Origin: Mycolicibacterium austroafricanum
GTDB lineage: Bacteria; Actinomycetota; Actinomycetes; Mycobacteriales; Mycobacteriaceae
Assembly (NCBI RefSeq): GCF_000612725.1
Contig: NZ_HG964450.1
Span: 1,175,537-1,239,536, forward strand
Reading direction: 5' to 3'
Length of the DNA stretch: 64,000 bases
Positions 8,984 through 18,343 of this stretch are shown here, one piece after another; the stretch's first letter is position 1, and each line of letters starts with the position of its first letter. Under the pieces are notes generated by a model, which saw only the letters and a list, made by a program, of their open reading frames with translations, did not search any database and had not been told where the DNA came from. The translations under genes and the position numbers were made by a program.

Positions 8984-10441
8984 GTGGATCAGACACAGGC
9001 ACCGATGCTCGACGCGCTCGCCGACTATCACCGGCGGGACCGGTACGGCTTCACCCCACCCGGGCACCGGCAAGGTCGCGGCGTGGACGAACGGGTCACA
9101 CAGGTGCTCGGCGTCGAACCGTTCCGCAGCGACGTGCTGGCCAGCGGCGGACTCGACGACCGCAGGATGCGCGGCGGCTTCCTCGCGACCGCCGAGGAGC
9201 TGATGGCCGACGCGGTCGGCGCCGACTACGCGTACTTCTCCACGTGCGGCAGCTCGCTGTCGGTCAAGGCCGCCATGATGGCGGTGGCCGGCGGCGGCGA
9301 CGGGCTTCTGGTCAGCCGCGACAGCCACAAGTCGATCGTGGCGGGGCTGATCTTCGGAGGGCTGCAGCCGCGCTGGATCACCCCGCAGTGGGACGTCGAG
9401 CGGCATTTCTCCCACCCGCCGTCTCCACAGCAGGTCGAGGACACCTGGCGGCGGCATCCGGACGCCGACGGCGCGCTCATCGTCAGCCCCAGCCCCTACG
9501 GCACCTGTGCCGACATTCGCGGCATCGCCGAGGTCTGCCACCGGCGCGGCAAACCGCTGATCGTCGATGAAGCGTGGGGCGCTCATCTACCGTTCCACCG
9601 CGACCTGCCGACCTGGGCGATGGACGCCGACGCCGACGTGTGCGTGGTCAGCGTGCACAAGATGGGCATGGGCTTCGAGCAGGGTTCGGTGTTTCACGTC
9701 CAGGGCGACCTGATCGACCGCGACCGCCTGGCGGCCTGCGCCGACCTGCTGATGACGACGAGCCCCAACGTGCTGCTGTACGCGGCCATCGACGGGTGGC
9801 GCAGGCAGATGGTCGAGCGCGGCGAGGTGCTTCTCGGAGACGCGTTGGAACTCGCCGGCACCGTCCGCGCCACCGTCGGCGACCTGCCACAGGTCAACGT
9901 GATGGAGGAAGAGCTGCTCGGCGAGCAGGCGTCGCACGACCTCGACCGGCTGCAGGTGCTGATCGACGTGTCCGCGACGGGCACCACGGGGTACCAGGCA
10001 CACGACTGGTTGCGGGAGAACTGCCGGCTGGATGTCGGGATGAGCGACCACCGCAGGATCCTGGCCACACTGTCGACCGCGGACGACAGCGCGACCGCGG
10101 CCCGACTGCTGGATGCGCTGCACGCGTGGAGTTCGGCTGCCGACAGCTTCCCGCGGCCACCGCGGATCAGGCTGCTTGACCCGGACGAGCTGCAGTTGGA
10201 GACGGTGATGCTGCCCCGCGACGCGTTCTTCGGCAGGACCGAGATGGTGCCCGCCGACGAGGCGGCCGGCCGTATCTCGGCCGAGCAGATCACCCCCTAC
10301 CCGCCCGGCATCCCCGCCGCGATACCGGGCGAGCGACTCAACGAGGCCGTCGTCGACTACCTGCGTTCGGGGGTCGAGGCCGGCATGAACGTCCCCGATC
10401 CGGCGGACCCGTCGCTGCAGAAGTTCCGGGTCGTGGCCTAG
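8984..10441 (+). CDS. Orn/Lys/Arg decarboxylase family PLP enzyme
   Basis: A 485-residue fold-type I PLP enzyme related to lysine, ornithine and arginine decarboxylases. Early motif YGFTPPGHRQGRG, a Ser/Thr-rich PLP-phosphate region near YFSTCGSSLSVKAAM, the Asp motif IVDEAWGAH, and the Schiff-base lysine in SVHKMGMG (Lys226). The GTG at 8984 gives the usual VDQTQAP start; the next in-frame ATG is at 9005. The likely product is a polyamine precursor such as cadaverine, agmatine or putrescine, but the substrate cannot be assigned. The stop overlaps the next gene's GTG by one base (TAGTG). Confidence 0.85.
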   Translation: MDQTQAPMLDALADYHRRDRYGFTPPGHRQGRGVDERVTQVLGVEPFRSDVLASGGLDDRRMRGGFLATAEELMADAVGADYAYFSTCGSSLSVKAAMMAVAGGGDGLLVSRDSHKSIVAGLIFGGLQPRWITPQWDVERHFSHPPSPQQVEDTWRRHPDADGALIVSPSPYGTCADIRGIAEVCHRRGKPLIVDEAWGAHLPFHRDLPTWAMDADADVCVVSVHKMGMGFEQGSVFHVQGDLIDRDRLAACADLLMTTSPNVLLYAAIDGWRRQMVERGEVLLGDALELAGTVRATVGDLPQVNVMEEELLGEQASHDLDRLQVLIDVSATGTTGYQAHDWLRENCRLDVGMSDHRRILATLSTADDSATAARLLDALHAWSSAADSFPRPPRIRLLDPDELQLETVMLPRDAFFGRTEMVPADEAAGRISAEQITPYPPGIPAAIPGERLNEAVVDYLRSGVEAGMNVPDPADPSLQKFRVVA

Positions 10442-11157
10442 TGGCGACCCGGCCGTTTCATCGCGCCGCAAGCGGGCAGTCAGACCGGGTGAGCATCTCC
10501 GAGCTGACCACCTTGCCGATCAGGGGCGGAGCGGCCCTGCGCAAGAAGAGGCTATTTCATCCCTCCGGGATTCTGTGCGGCGGCACCGTGACGCGCCTGG
10601 CACCCGACGGTGTCGGGCTGCCGCTGGTGTCCGGTGAGGTCGTCGGGCGTATCTCCAAGGGCGCCGGCACGCCGGGATCGTTGCCGGACTTCGCCGGCCT
10701 GGCGTGGCGGATGCCCGGCGACGCGGACGGGCCGCGGCCGTGGGACGTGTTGACGGTCTCGTCGGCCGCCCGCGTCGTGTTGCGCCCCGTCAGGTCCTGG
10801 CCGGAGGCGCAGTACTCGACACTGATGCCGCTGCGCTACCGCGGCGGCCTGTACTGGTTGCGCGCCCGCATGCGCACTCCTGTCGACGTTGACGGCTTGT
10901 CCGTGGAGGCCGTCCGCGACCGCATCGAAACCGGCCCTGTCGAGTTCACCGTCGAACAGGCCTGCGGCATAGGCTCTTTCACGGAACTGGCCACCCTGAC
11001 GTTCGACCGTGAGCTGTGTGACGACGACCCCGGGTGTGATCAGCCCTTCGACCCCACGGTGCGCAGCGGCGCCGAGATCGCCTTGGAGCCTCGGTGGCTG
11101 ACCAGGATGCGCAGGGCCGCGTACCGCAACAGCCGGGAAGGGCGGGGCGCCGAATGA
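10441..11157 (+). CDS. Catalase-like hemoprotein candidate
   Basis: A 238-residue protein of uncertain class. The segment RLFHPSGILCGGTVTR followed by GRISKGAGTPG and PDFAGLAWRM resembles the distal-histidine region and the VRFSxGxGxP...PDxxGxAxR core of catalase-related proteins. A possible R-x-x-x-Y is at residues 224-228. It is much shorter than a true catalase, so I call it catalase-like at moderate confidence; database entries sometimes name such proteins phosphodiesterase. It starts at a GTG overlapping the upstream stop and overlaps the P450 start by 4 bp (ATGA), so all three genes are probably coupled. Confidence 0.5.
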   Translation: MATRPFHRAASGQSDRVSISELTTLPIRGGAALRKKRLFHPSGILCGGTVTRLAPDGVGLPLVSGEVVGRISKGAGTPGSLPDFAGLAWRMPGDADGPRPWDVLTVSSAARVVLRPVRSWPEAQYSTLMPLRYRGGLYWLRARMRTPVDVDGLSVEAVRDRIETGPVEFTVEQACGIGSFTELATLTFDRELCDDDPGCDQPFDPTVRSGAEIALEPRWLTRMRRAAYRNSREGRGAE

Positions 11158-12503
11158 CCCGCGCGCCGAGGCTGACCGGTGTCCGTGCCCTGCGCGCGCT
11201 GGCCGACCTTGGTCTGCCGTCCATCGCGGCCGGCCCGATCGCCCGTCGTCGCCACGTCGTCGGCCTGCTCGACCGGTGGGAAGCCGACGCCCGCGGGGTG
11301 CGGCGGCTGCAGCTTCTGCGCCGGCGCTTCGGTCGCGGCCCCGTCGTGCTGGCCATCCCCGGCCGGCGCATCGTGGTCCCGCTCGACCCGGCTGACGTGG
11401 CGGGTCTGCTGGAACAGTCGCCGTATCCGTTCGATCCGGCCAGTTGGGAGAAACGGCACGCGCTCGCGCAGTTCCAGCCGCACGCGGTGCTGATCTCCCG
11501 CGGCGACATCCGCGCCAGACGCCGCCGGGTCAACGAGGCGGCGCTCGACACCGGCTCCGAACTGCACCGGTTGGCGGACACCTTCCAGGACATCGTCAAC
11601 CAGGAGGCGGCGCAGTTCGCCGACCGGGCGCTCGAGACGCGGGGGTTCGATTCGGCGCAGTTCATCGTCGCGTGGTGGCGGCTGGTCCGGCGCCTCGTGC
11701 TGGGCGCCGAGGCGCGGGACGACGAGGCCGTCACCGATGACCTGTGGCGGCTGCGCACCTCGGCCAATTGGTCGTTCCTCAGCCTGCCGCACGTGCGCCG
11801 CCGCGAGCGGTTGTTCGCGCGGCTGTACCGCTACGCCGAGGATCCCGACCCCGACAGCCTGATGGCCGCGCTGAGCACCCAACCCGCATCGGGCGCCGTC
11901 GATCCCGTCGGGCAGGTGCCGCACTGGCTCTTCGCGTTCGACGCGGCGGGGATGGCCGCGCTGCGCGCCGCGGCACTGCTCTGCACCCATCCCGACGCGC
12001 TGGCCCGAAGCGAAACGGAGGACGCAGGCCGTGTCCGGGTGCGGCCCTTTCTGCGCGCCTCGGTGCTGGAATCGGTGCGACTGTGGCCCACCACGCCCGC
12101 CATCCTGCGGGAGATCGCGGCACCCACGACCTGGCATGAGGGCACGCCCGACGAGGTGACGGTCGCGCCGCCGGGCACGGTGCTCATTCCGGTGCCTGCC
12201 CTCCATCGGGACCCCGACCTGGTGCCGTTCGCCGACGAGTTCACCCCCGACGTCTGGCTCGACGGGCGCGCCTCGCAATACCCGCAACTGGTGCCCTTCA
12301 GCGCTGGGCCCGCCGCATGCCCGGGCCGCGATCTCGTGCTGTTCGTGACCAGCGCGCTGCTGGCCGCACTGTTGTCGCGGTTGCACCTCACGCTGGACCC
12401 CGATGGTGCGCTGCGACCCGGGCGCCCCCTGCCCGCGACGCTCAACCAGTTCGGGCTCTCGTTCGGCGCCTCCGTCGCCCCGCAGGGCGCAGCGCCGTCC
12501 TGA
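11154..12503 (+). CDS. Atypical cytochrome P450
   Basis: A 449-residue P450. The K-helix E-x-x-R is ESVR and the heme loop is [10 protein letters not shown] with Cys389 as thiolate ligand; the usual Arg/His two residues before the Cys is Ala. The I-helix region reads [10 protein letters not shown], so both the conserved acid and the threonine that normally handle O2 protonation are replaced by Ala. Such losses are known in peroxide-using or isomerase-type P450s (CYP74, CYP152 and prostacyclin synthase types). The ATG at 11154 overlaps the upstream stop. Substrate unknown; a role in fatty-acid hydroperoxide chemistry is inference from the catalase-like partner. Confidence 0.85.
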   Translation: MTRAPRLTGVRALRALADLGLPSIAAGPIARRRHVVGLLDRWEADARGVRRLQLLRRRFGRGPVVLAIPGRRIVVPLDPADVAGLLEQSPYPFDPASWEKRHALAQFQPHAVLISRGDIRARRRRVNEAALDTGSELHRLADTFQDIVNQEAAQFADRALETRGFDSAQFIVAWWRLVRRLVLGAEARDDEAVTDDLWRLRTSANWSFLSLPHVRRRERLFARLYRYAEDPDPDSLMAALSTQPASGAVDPVGQVPHWLFAFDAAGMAALRAAALLCTHPDALARSETEDAGRVRVRPFLRASVLESVRLWPTTPAILREIAAPTTWHEGTPDEVTVAPPGTVLIPVPALHRDPDLVPFADEFTPDVWLDGRASQYPQLVPFSAGPAACPGRDLVLFVTSALLAALLSRLHLTLDPDGALRPGRPLPATLNQFGLSFGASVAPQGAAPS

Positions 12504-12549
12504 TCGGTCGGTGGACCTCACGGTTTACACGTGTCATATCGTGGCGGTC

Positions 12550-13854
12550 ATGGACTTCTCGATGTCAGCCAAGGCGCAGGACTATCACGACCGGTTGACC
12601 GACTTCATGACCGAGTTCGTGTTCCCCGCCGAGGAGTCGTACCACGCCTACCGGGCCGAGGCCGGCCCGGACGATCACACCGTGCCGCCGGTGGTCGAGG
12701 AGCTCAAGAAGCTGGCCAAGGCGCGCGGGCTGTGGAACCTGTTCCTGCCCTCGGAGTCGGGCCTGTCAAACCTCGAGTATGCACCGCTGGCAGAGCTCAC
12801 CGGCTGGAGCATGGAGATCGCGCCCGAGGCCACCAACTGCGCCGCCCCCGACACCGGCAACATGGAGACGCTGCACCTGTTCGCCACCGAGGAGCAGCGC
12901 AAGCAATGGCTCGAGCCGCTGTTGGCCGGTGAGATCCGCAGCGCGTTCGCGATGACCGAGCCGGCCGTGGCGTCGAGCGACGCGCGCAACATCGAGACCA
13001 CCATGCTGCGTGACGGCGACGACTACGTCATCAACGGCCGCAAGTGGTGGATCACCGGCGCCGCGGACCCGCGCTGCAAGATCCTGATCGTCATGGGCCG
13101 TACCAATCCCGACGGGCCCAGCCACCGACAGCAGTCGATGATCCTGGTCCCGGCCGACACCCCGGGTGTGGACATCCAGCGCTCGCTTCCGGTGTTCGGC
13201 TGGCAGGACCAGCACGGCCACTGCGAGATCGTGTTCGACAACGTGCGGGTGCCCGCATCGAACCTGCTCGACGAGGAAGGGTCCGGCTTTGCGATCGCCC
13301 AGGCCCGCCTCGGACCGGGCCGCATCCACCACTGCATGCGGGCGATAGGCGCGGCCGAGCGGGCGCTGGCGCTGATGATCGACCGCGTGCAGACCCGTAT
13401 CGCCTTCGGCAAGCCGCTGGCCGAACAGGGTGTGGTGCGTGAGGCAATAGCCAAGTCGCGCAACGAGATCGAGCAGACCCGTCTGTTGTGCCACAAGGCG
13501 GCCTGGACCATCGACCAGCAGGGCAACAAAAGCAAGGATGCCCAGCTACTGGTCGCCCAGATCAAGGCCGTGGCACCGCAGATGGCGTGCGACGTGATCG
13601 ACCGCGCCATCCAGGTGCACGGTGGCGCCGGGGTGTGTGACGACTTCCCGCTGGCTCGGCTGTACAGCTGGCACCGTGCGATGCGGCTGTTCGACGGTCC
13701 GGACGAGGTGCACATGCGCACGATCGCGCGCGCCGAGCTGGGTAGGGAGAAGTCCGCGATGGCGACGGCGGCGAGCCGCCAATCGGACACGGCGGCGAGC
13801 CGCCAATCGAACACGGCGGCGAGCCGCCAATCGGACACGGCGGTGACCGGCTAG
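12550..13854 (+). CDS. fadE2: Acyl-CoA dehydrogenase, FadE2-like
   Basis: FAD enzyme of 434 residues for alpha,beta-dehydrogenation of an acyl-CoA. The family signature region [16 protein letters not shown], the FAD/substrate segment KWWITGA and the C-terminal [17 protein letters not shown] are visible. Synteny with ptpB and nearby pntAB matches the Rv0153c-Rv0155 neighbourhood, which supports the fadE2 name. The ATG at 12550 begins MDFSMS; an in-frame extension into the P450 gene is rejected. The last 28 residues are unusual: three tandem copies of ASRQS(D/N)TA encoded by a 24-bp repeat, then VTG. Confidence 0.88.
   Translation: MDFSMSAKAQDYHDRLTDFMTEFVFPAEESYHAYRAEAGPDDHTVPPVVEELKKLAKARGLWNLFLPSESGLSNLEYAPLAELTGWSMEIAPEATNCAAPDTGNMETLHLFATEEQRKQWLEPLLAGEIRSAFAMTEPAVASSDARNIETTMLRDGDDYVINGRKWWITGAADPRCKILIVMGRTNPDGPSHRQQSMILVPADTPGVDIQRSLPVFGWQDQHGHCEIVFDNVRVPASNLLDEEGSGFAIAQARLGPGRIHHCMRAIGAAERALALMIDRVQTRIAFGKPLAEQGVVREAIAKSRNEIEQTRLLCHKAAWTIDQQGNKSKDAQLLVAQIKAVAPQMACDVIDRAIQVHGGAGVCDDFPLARLYSWHRAMRLFDGPDEVHMRTIARAELGREKSAMATAASRQSDTAASRQSNTAASRQSDTAVTG
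13771..13842 (+). repeat. 24-bp tandem repeat, 3 copies, inside 3' end of fadE2
   Basis: Units at 13771-13794, 13795-13818 and 13819-13842 are identical except for one base (G to A in unit 2). Each begins GCGAGCCGCCAATCGGACAC and then continues ACGGCG with a 4-bp overlap. At each unit start GGCGGC-GA-GCCGCC forms a perfect 6-bp stem. The repeat stays in frame and ends 12 bp before the stop codon, so it adds a short Ala/Ser/Gln/Asp tail to the protein. Confidence 0.95.
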
Positions 13855-14654
13855 TGGCCGCGGCCGGGGACGAGCTCTCGGGAGCGTGGAACTTCCGCGA
13901 CGTGTCCGAGCAGACCGGCGTCGCACCGGGGCGGTTCTTCCGGGCCAGTGAGCTGTCGAAGCTCGATGACACCGGACGCGCGGCGCTGAAGGGTCTCGGT
14001 GTCACCGATGTCGCCGATCTGCGCACATCGCGGGAGCTGGAGCGGCACGGTCCCGGCCTGGTGCCCGCCGGCGTCGAGATTCACCACCTGCCGTTCGTCG
14101 AGACGATGGCCGCCGACGGGGAATCCCCGCACGAGCATGCGTTCCAACGCATGATGACCGACAAGCCCGATGACGAGCCGGTCGCCGACGCCGCCGCACG
14201 CTACATGACCGAGGAGTACGGGCGCATCGCCACCGCACCGTTCGCCCGGCGTGCCGTGCACCGCGTGGTGAACCTGCTCGGCTCGGAGCGTGCCGTGCTC
14301 GCACACTGCTTCGCCGGCAAGGACCGCACCGGCTTCACCATCGCCGTGGTGCTCGAAGCCGCCGGCGTGGATCGGGACGCCATCATGGCGGACTATCTCC
14401 GCAGCAACGTCGCAGTCCCCCGGTTGCGGGAGAGCATCCTGGCCACAGTGCGAGAGCGCGCCGTCGACGCCCCCGAGATCATGGAGCTGGCCGAGGCGCG
14501 CCTGACCGACGCCGTGCTCGGCGTGCGCGAGGACTACCTCGACGCCGCCCGCCGCACGATCGACGACCAGTTCGGCTCCCTCACAGGCTATCTGGAATCC
14601 GCCGACGTCACCGACGAGGACATCCGCCGGCTCCGCAAGGTCCTGCTCGGCTGA
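13854..14654 (+). CDS. ptpB: Tyrosine-protein phosphatase, PtpB-like
   Basis: A 266-residue phosphatase of the Y_phosphatase3 family. The P-loop HCFAGKDRTG holds the nucleophile Cys152 and the Arg of C-x5-R; the extra Asp-Arg in KDR is typical of dual protein/lipid phosphatases such as M. tuberculosis PtpB. The N-terminus GAWNFRDVSEQTG is the standard family start. The GTG at 13854 overlaps the fadE2 stop (TAGTG). PtpB homologues are exported in M. tuberculosis although no signal peptide is visible there or here. Length agrees with the family (about 270). Confidence 0.9.
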   Translation: MAAAGDELSGAWNFRDVSEQTGVAPGRFFRASELSKLDDTGRAALKGLGVTDVADLRTSRELERHGPGLVPAGVEIHHLPFVETMAADGESPHEHAFQRMMTDKPDDEPVADAAARYMTEEYGRIATAPFARRAVHRVVNLLGSERAVLAHCFAGKDRTGFTIAVVLEAAGVDRDAIMADYLRSNVAVPRLRESILATVRERAVDAPEIMELAEARLTDAVLGVREDYLDAARRTIDDQFGSLTGYLESADVTDEDIRRLRKVLLG

Positions 14655-14719
14655 GCTTGCGCAGCCGTGGGCGAGGGTTGGAGCCGACGCGGTCCCGCCG
14701 AAATCGGTCCTCGGGATTC

Positions 14720-14767
14720 ACCTCACGGCCCGCGCGTTCCGCACTTGAATCGCACGTAGCGTGAGGT
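14720..14767 (+). promoter_or_regulatory. Inverted repeat upstream of merR-like gene
   Basis: Arms ACCTCACG (14720-14727) and CGTGAGGT (14760-14767) are perfect 8-bp complements 32 nt apart, and CACG-TAG-CGTG forms a smaller palindrome at 14753-14763. They lie just upstream of the MerR-type gene, where autoregulatory operators of this family are usual. The arm spacing is wider than in classical MerR operators, so the assignment is tentative. Confidence 0.35.
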
Positions 14768-14783
14768 TGTAGCGTCGCGTTCC

Positions 14784-15482
14784 ATGCACAGCGGCGAGGA
14801 TCGGCTATGGCGCGTTGGCGAATTGGCCCGCACAAGTGGATTGTCGGTTCGGGCACTGCACCACTACGAGCAGGTCGGCCTCATGTCCGCACGGGGGCGG
14901 ACTTCGGGCGGTCACCGCCTTTACAGCAGCGAGGATGTACGGCGGCTGTATCAGATCCGCGCACTACGTGAATTCGGCTTGAGCCTGACCGAGACCGCCT
15001 CAGCCCTGGACGGCTCCGTCAGTCTCGACAGCGTTCTGAGAACGCACCTGCAACATGTGGAAACCCGACTCGCGCAACTGAGTTCGCTGCGAGACTGGCT
15101 TGCCGCGGCCTGCGTCCAAGCCGGCGCGCTCCCGTCGACAGAGTCGCTTCTGGCCACGCTGGAGGCGATGTCGGTCATTGCCGGCCACACTCGGAACCGC
15201 CGACCGTCCGATACACGTCACGCCTGGACGGCTCTCGGGCAGGAATTGCGCACGCTGCGTGACGCTGGGCAGCCGTCCTCCTCGTCGACGGTCATCGAGC
15301 TCGCACAGGCAGCCAGAGACTTGATCAACAGCTTCGCCGACCACGACCAGGCCGTGCTGGATGCCCTCGCCCATCTGCGACGCAATGCACCCCAGCTCGA
15401 CGCCGCCGGCTGGGATCAGGACCTGATCGAGTTCCTCGACGACGCACTCACCGCACTCGACCGGCAGGAGGACCTTCGATGA
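14784..15482 (+). CDS. MerR-family transcriptional regulator
   Basis: A 232-residue activator-type regulator. The winged HTH is at the N-terminus: RVGELARTSGLSVRALHHYE, then the wing motif GGHRLYSSEDVRRL. A coiled-coil dimerisation helix follows, around residues 85-110. The C-terminal 120 residues lack Cys clusters, so this is not a metal sensor of the MerR/CueR kind; it is more like the TipA/SkgA-type multidrug or ligand sensors. The downstream hydrolase starts 4 bp inside its end (ATGA), so the two are co-translated. Confidence 0.88.
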   Translation: MHSGEDRLWRVGELARTSGLSVRALHHYEQVGLMSARGRTSGGHRLYSSEDVRRLYQIRALREFGLSLTETASALDGSVSLDSVLRTHLQHVETRLAQLSSLRDWLAAACVQAGALPSTESLLATLEAMSVIAGHTRNRRPSDTRHAWTALGQELRTLRDAGQPSSSSTVIELAQAARDLINSFADHDQAVLDALAHLRRNAPQLDAAGWDQDLIEFLDDALTALDRQEDLR

Positions 15483-16411
15483 CATCCGAACAGATCGCGC
15501 ACGGCGTGGGACCTGATCGCCTCGACATCGCCTACCGGCGCCATGGTCACTCCGGCGATCCGGCAGCGGTACTCATCATGGGAATCGCCGCGCAGTTGGT
15601 GAATTGGCCGCCTGAGTTCATCCGAGCGTTGACCGATCGCGGACTACAGGTGATCGTCTTCGACAATCGCGACACCGGACGTTCCACCCATCTCGATAGC
15701 GCGCCGGCGGATCTTTCGGCAGTGCAGGCCGGGGACCTGACCTCGGTCAGCTACACACTGTCGGACATGGCTGCTGACACCGTCGGGCTGATGGACCACC
15801 TCGGCATCAGAGCGGCGCATCTGGTTGGCGCCTCCATGGGAGGGGCTATCGCTCAGACGATCGCCATCGAGCATCCGGACCGGACGCTGTCCCTGTCGTC
15901 GATGATGTCCACCACCGGTGCGCCCGAGGTGGGCGCGGCTCACCCCGACGTCATGGCCGCCCTGTTCGGCGAACCGCCGGTCACCACACGGGAGGAAGAG
16001 GCCGCGCGGGCGATCCGCGCCGCCACTGTCGTCGGATCCCCGGCATATCCGCCGGATCCCGCAGCCATCGCTCGCCGGGCCGGAATCGCCTACGACCGCA
16101 GCCATGACATCGCGGGGATCACCAGAAACGCGGTAGCCGTCGTCGCCTCTGGTGATCGCACCGGTGCGCTGAGGACGCTGAAGATCCCCACTCTGGTCAT
16201 CCACGGCCGCGCGGACAGGATGTGTGACCCCAGTGGGGGCCGTGCCACCGCTGCCGCCATCCCTGGTGCGCAGCTTGAGCTGATCGACGGCATGGGCCAC
16301 GACATCCCTGCCCCGCTATACGACCGCATCGCCGACCTGATCGCCGAGAACGCACGCCGCTCCGATCATCTGCAGTTCAAGACTCGCGCGCCGTCCACAC
16401 ATACGCCCTGA
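15479..16411 (+). CDS. Alpha/beta-fold hydrolase
   Basis: A 310-residue serine hydrolase. The nucleophile elbow GASMGG sits near residue 122, the oxyanion segment near IMGIAAQLVNWP, and the late Asp/His pair near HGRADRMCDPSGG and GMGHDIP. It resembles the TAP-like/epoxide hydrolase and proline iminopeptidase group of actinobacterial hydrolases often paired with MerR/TipA-type regulators. It overlaps the MerR gene, which probably controls it. Substrate unknown. Confidence 0.85.
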   Translation: MTSEQIAHGVGPDRLDIAYRRHGHSGDPAAVLIMGIAAQLVNWPPEFIRALTDRGLQVIVFDNRDTGRSTHLDSAPADLSAVQAGDLTSVSYTLSDMAADTVGLMDHLGIRAAHLVGASMGGAIAQTIAIEHPDRTLSLSSMMSTTGAPEVGAAHPDVMAALFGEPPVTTREEEAARAIRAATVVGSPAYPPDPAAIARRAGIAYDRSHDIAGITRNAVAVVASGDRTGALRTLKIPTLVIHGRADRMCDPSGGRATAAAIPGAQLELIDGMGHDIPAPLYDRIADLIAENARRSDHLQFKTRAPSTHTP

Positions 16412-16526
16412 ACGACCCCGACAGCTCTCGATCTGCCGGCAGTACGACGACACAACTGCCACGCGGAGCGCACCAGATTCAGCGACCACGGTTCGCGGTT
16501 GTCGGGCAACCCGGAAGCTCGCTCGG

Positions 16527-17012
16527 CTACGCCGTCAGGAACACCCCGACGACCCAGGCCACCGTGGCCAGCAGCGCACCGGTGAGCTCCACGCCGACCG
16601 ACAGCGCGACGCCCTTCAGGGCATGCCAGGTGGAGGCCCACGCCCGGGCCGCGTCCCGACGGATGCCCAACTCGGCGGCGTAGACGCCCAGCACAAAACC
16701 GATGAGCAGCCCGATGACGGGGATGACGAAGAACCCGACGACGCCCGCGACGCCGCCGACCACGAGCACCGAGGTGCGCACGTCGGCCCGGCGCATCCGC
16801 TTGACCGGCCAGGTGTATTTGATGATCTGGGACGCGATGAACAACGCTGCCGCGACACCGAAAGCCACCCAGGCCACCGCGGTGTTCTCGACGAACGCCC
16901 ACACCCCGATCGCACCGATCACCAGAATCCCGCCGGGCAGGATCGGCACGATGATGCCCACCAGGCCGATCGCGATCGCCAACGCGACCAGGACGATTCC
17001 GCCGGTGCTCAT
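16527..17012 (-). CDS. DUF456 membrane protein
   Basis: A 161-residue integral membrane protein with about four to five hydrophobic segments and a G-P-rich opening (GLVGIIVPILPGGIL) typical of the DUF456 family. No catalytic motif is visible and the function of the family is not established. It sits at the 3' end of a leftward group with the LysE-like gene 18 bp upstream. The 115-bp region to the convergent hydrolase gene contains no clear terminator. Confidence 0.8.
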   Translation of the reverse strand: MSTGGIVLVALAIAIGLVGIIVPILPGGILVIGAIGVWAFVENTAVAWVAFGVAAALFIASQIIKYTWPVKRMRRADVRTSVLVVGGVAGVVGFFVIPVIGLLIGFVLGVYAAELGIRRDAARAWASTWHALKGVALSVGVELTGALLATVAWVVGVFLTA

Positions 17013-17030
17013 GCCAGCGAGAGTAGCGCC

Positions 17031-17654
17031 TCAGGTCTGATACATCCCGAGGCCTATGTACGCCATGAACACCGTCAGCAGGACGATGTCGATGAGGTGG
17101 ACGATCCTGCGTGTACGCACGCTGACGCCGCGGCGTCGCCGCCGACCGATTGCGGCGGCGCCCCATTGCCACGACAACGACGCCAGGAAGGCACCTCCGA
17201 CGAAGACCGTTGCTTCCAGGCCACCGTAGGACGGCGCGGCGCCCACGATGACGCTGAGGAAGAAGAGGACTGTCACCGTGTCCGCCGCGGTGAAGGCGGC
17301 GCATTCCAGGTATGCACGCCGAGGCGACGTCGGGAGCCCCGCGTCTGGTGGGCCGGAGACGGCATCGATTCGAAGGAGCGCTCTGACAGCGAGTACCCAG
17401 AGCGCCAGCACGACCACGACCCCGGTCCACTGCAAGACGACCGCCCCCGGCGCCAGCAGTCGCCCAAGTGGCGAACCGGCCGCTGCCACCACCGCCGACC
17501 ACGCGGCGTCACCGGAGGCGATGCCGGCGCCGGCGGCCAGTGCGACCAACCAGCCGCGGAGCGCCGCCGTCTCCAGCACCAGCAGAGCCGCACCCCCGGC
17601 CAGCGCCGCAGCGGAAAGCCCGATGAGCAACCCCGCCGTCAGGGCGTTGAGCAC
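17031..17654 (-). CDS. LysE-type small membrane transporter candidate
   Basis: A 207-residue protein with six predicted hydrophobic helices and a cytoplasmic Arg-rich loop (GRRRRRG). The opening AGLLIGLSAAALAGG and the helix pattern resemble LysE/RhtB exporters, but the motif conservation is weak. It lies between the DUF456 and DUF1989 genes with very short gaps (18 and 4 bp), which suggests one operon. An amine or amino-acid export role is a guess from fold type only. Confidence 0.6.
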   Translation of the reverse strand: MLNALTAGLLIGLSAAALAGGAALLVLETAALRGWLVALAAGAGIASGDAAWSAVVAAAGSPLGRLLAPGAVVLQWTGVVVVLALWVLAVRALLRIDAVSGPPDAGLPTSPRRAYLECAAFTAADTVTVLFFLSVIVGAAPSYGGLEATVFVGGAFLASLSWQWGAAAIGRRRRRGVSVRTRRIVHLIDIVLLTVFMAYIGLGMYQT

Positions 17655-17658
17655 CCGC

Positions 17659-18273
17659 CTACGGCCTCACCTCGACGCGCAACGGGGTGCAGTGCCCCCC
17701 GTTGATCGGCTCGAGGTCCATCGAGCACGCCGTCACGATCACATGGATGTCGGCCTCGGCGCGAAGCGTGACCGAGTCCCCCGGTCTGCTGAGCGCGGGC
17801 AGGGCTGACACGACCCCGGTCTCGTCGACCGGGGTGCGCTGGAAGAAGTTGACCGGATCCGGAACGTGCAGGGGCCGCCAGTCGACCGTCGAGGCGGCGG
17901 TCCGAAAATTCTCACTGCAACTGCGATGGTGACCGTCGTACCCGAGCGCGCGGTACATCTCGGTGCTGCACGGTGCGGCGAGCATGTCGTGCGGGCCCGG
18001 CGAGTCATCACGTTCGAACGTCAGCAACGCCCGGTATCCGGTGCTGAAGAATGACTGTCCCACCGCGGGGAACAACCGCCAGTTCATCGCACGGGTCACC
18101 GAGACGCTGAGCCACTCGGTCTCGTTCTCGATCGACACCGCGAACAGGTCGGCGACCTGCGTGCCCTCCACGTCGATGAGCCGCAGTTGGTGGCCGCACG
18201 CCACGCTGACGATCGCGCCGCCCTGCGCGGGGATCTCCACCGTTGCCGGCGCACCGCTCGTCGGTATTGGCAC
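17659..18273 (-). CDS. Urea carboxylase-associated family protein (DUF1989)
   Basis: A 204-residue protein beginning at the GTG at 18273, preceded by a TAGGG ribosome site; an in-frame extension to 18465 lies over the methyltransferase gene and is rejected. Conserved features: VACGHQLRLIDVEGTQVADL at the start, HDMLAAPCS, and a C-terminal VTACSMDLEPINGG, matching the DUF1989 family found beside urea and guanidine carboxylases. No urea carboxylase or allophanate hydrolase is in this window. Cysteines and His near HDMLAAPCS may bind a metal. Function unproven. Confidence 0.75.
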   Translation of the reverse strand: MPIPTSGAPATVEIPAQGGAIVSVACGHQLRLIDVEGTQVADLFAVSIENETEWLSVSVTRAMNWRLFPAVGQSFFSTGYRALLTFERDDSPGPHDMLAAPCSTEMYRALGYDGHHRSCSENFRTAASTVDWRPLHVPDPVNFFQRTPVDETGVVSALPALSRPGDSVTLRAEADIHVIVTACSMDLEPINGGHCTPLRVEVRP

Positions 18274-18343
18274 AGGCGAAACCCTACTGCCGCGGGTTCG
18301 CCGAAAAGGGATTATCGCTCGACTGCGGCCCAGGCCCGCCGGC

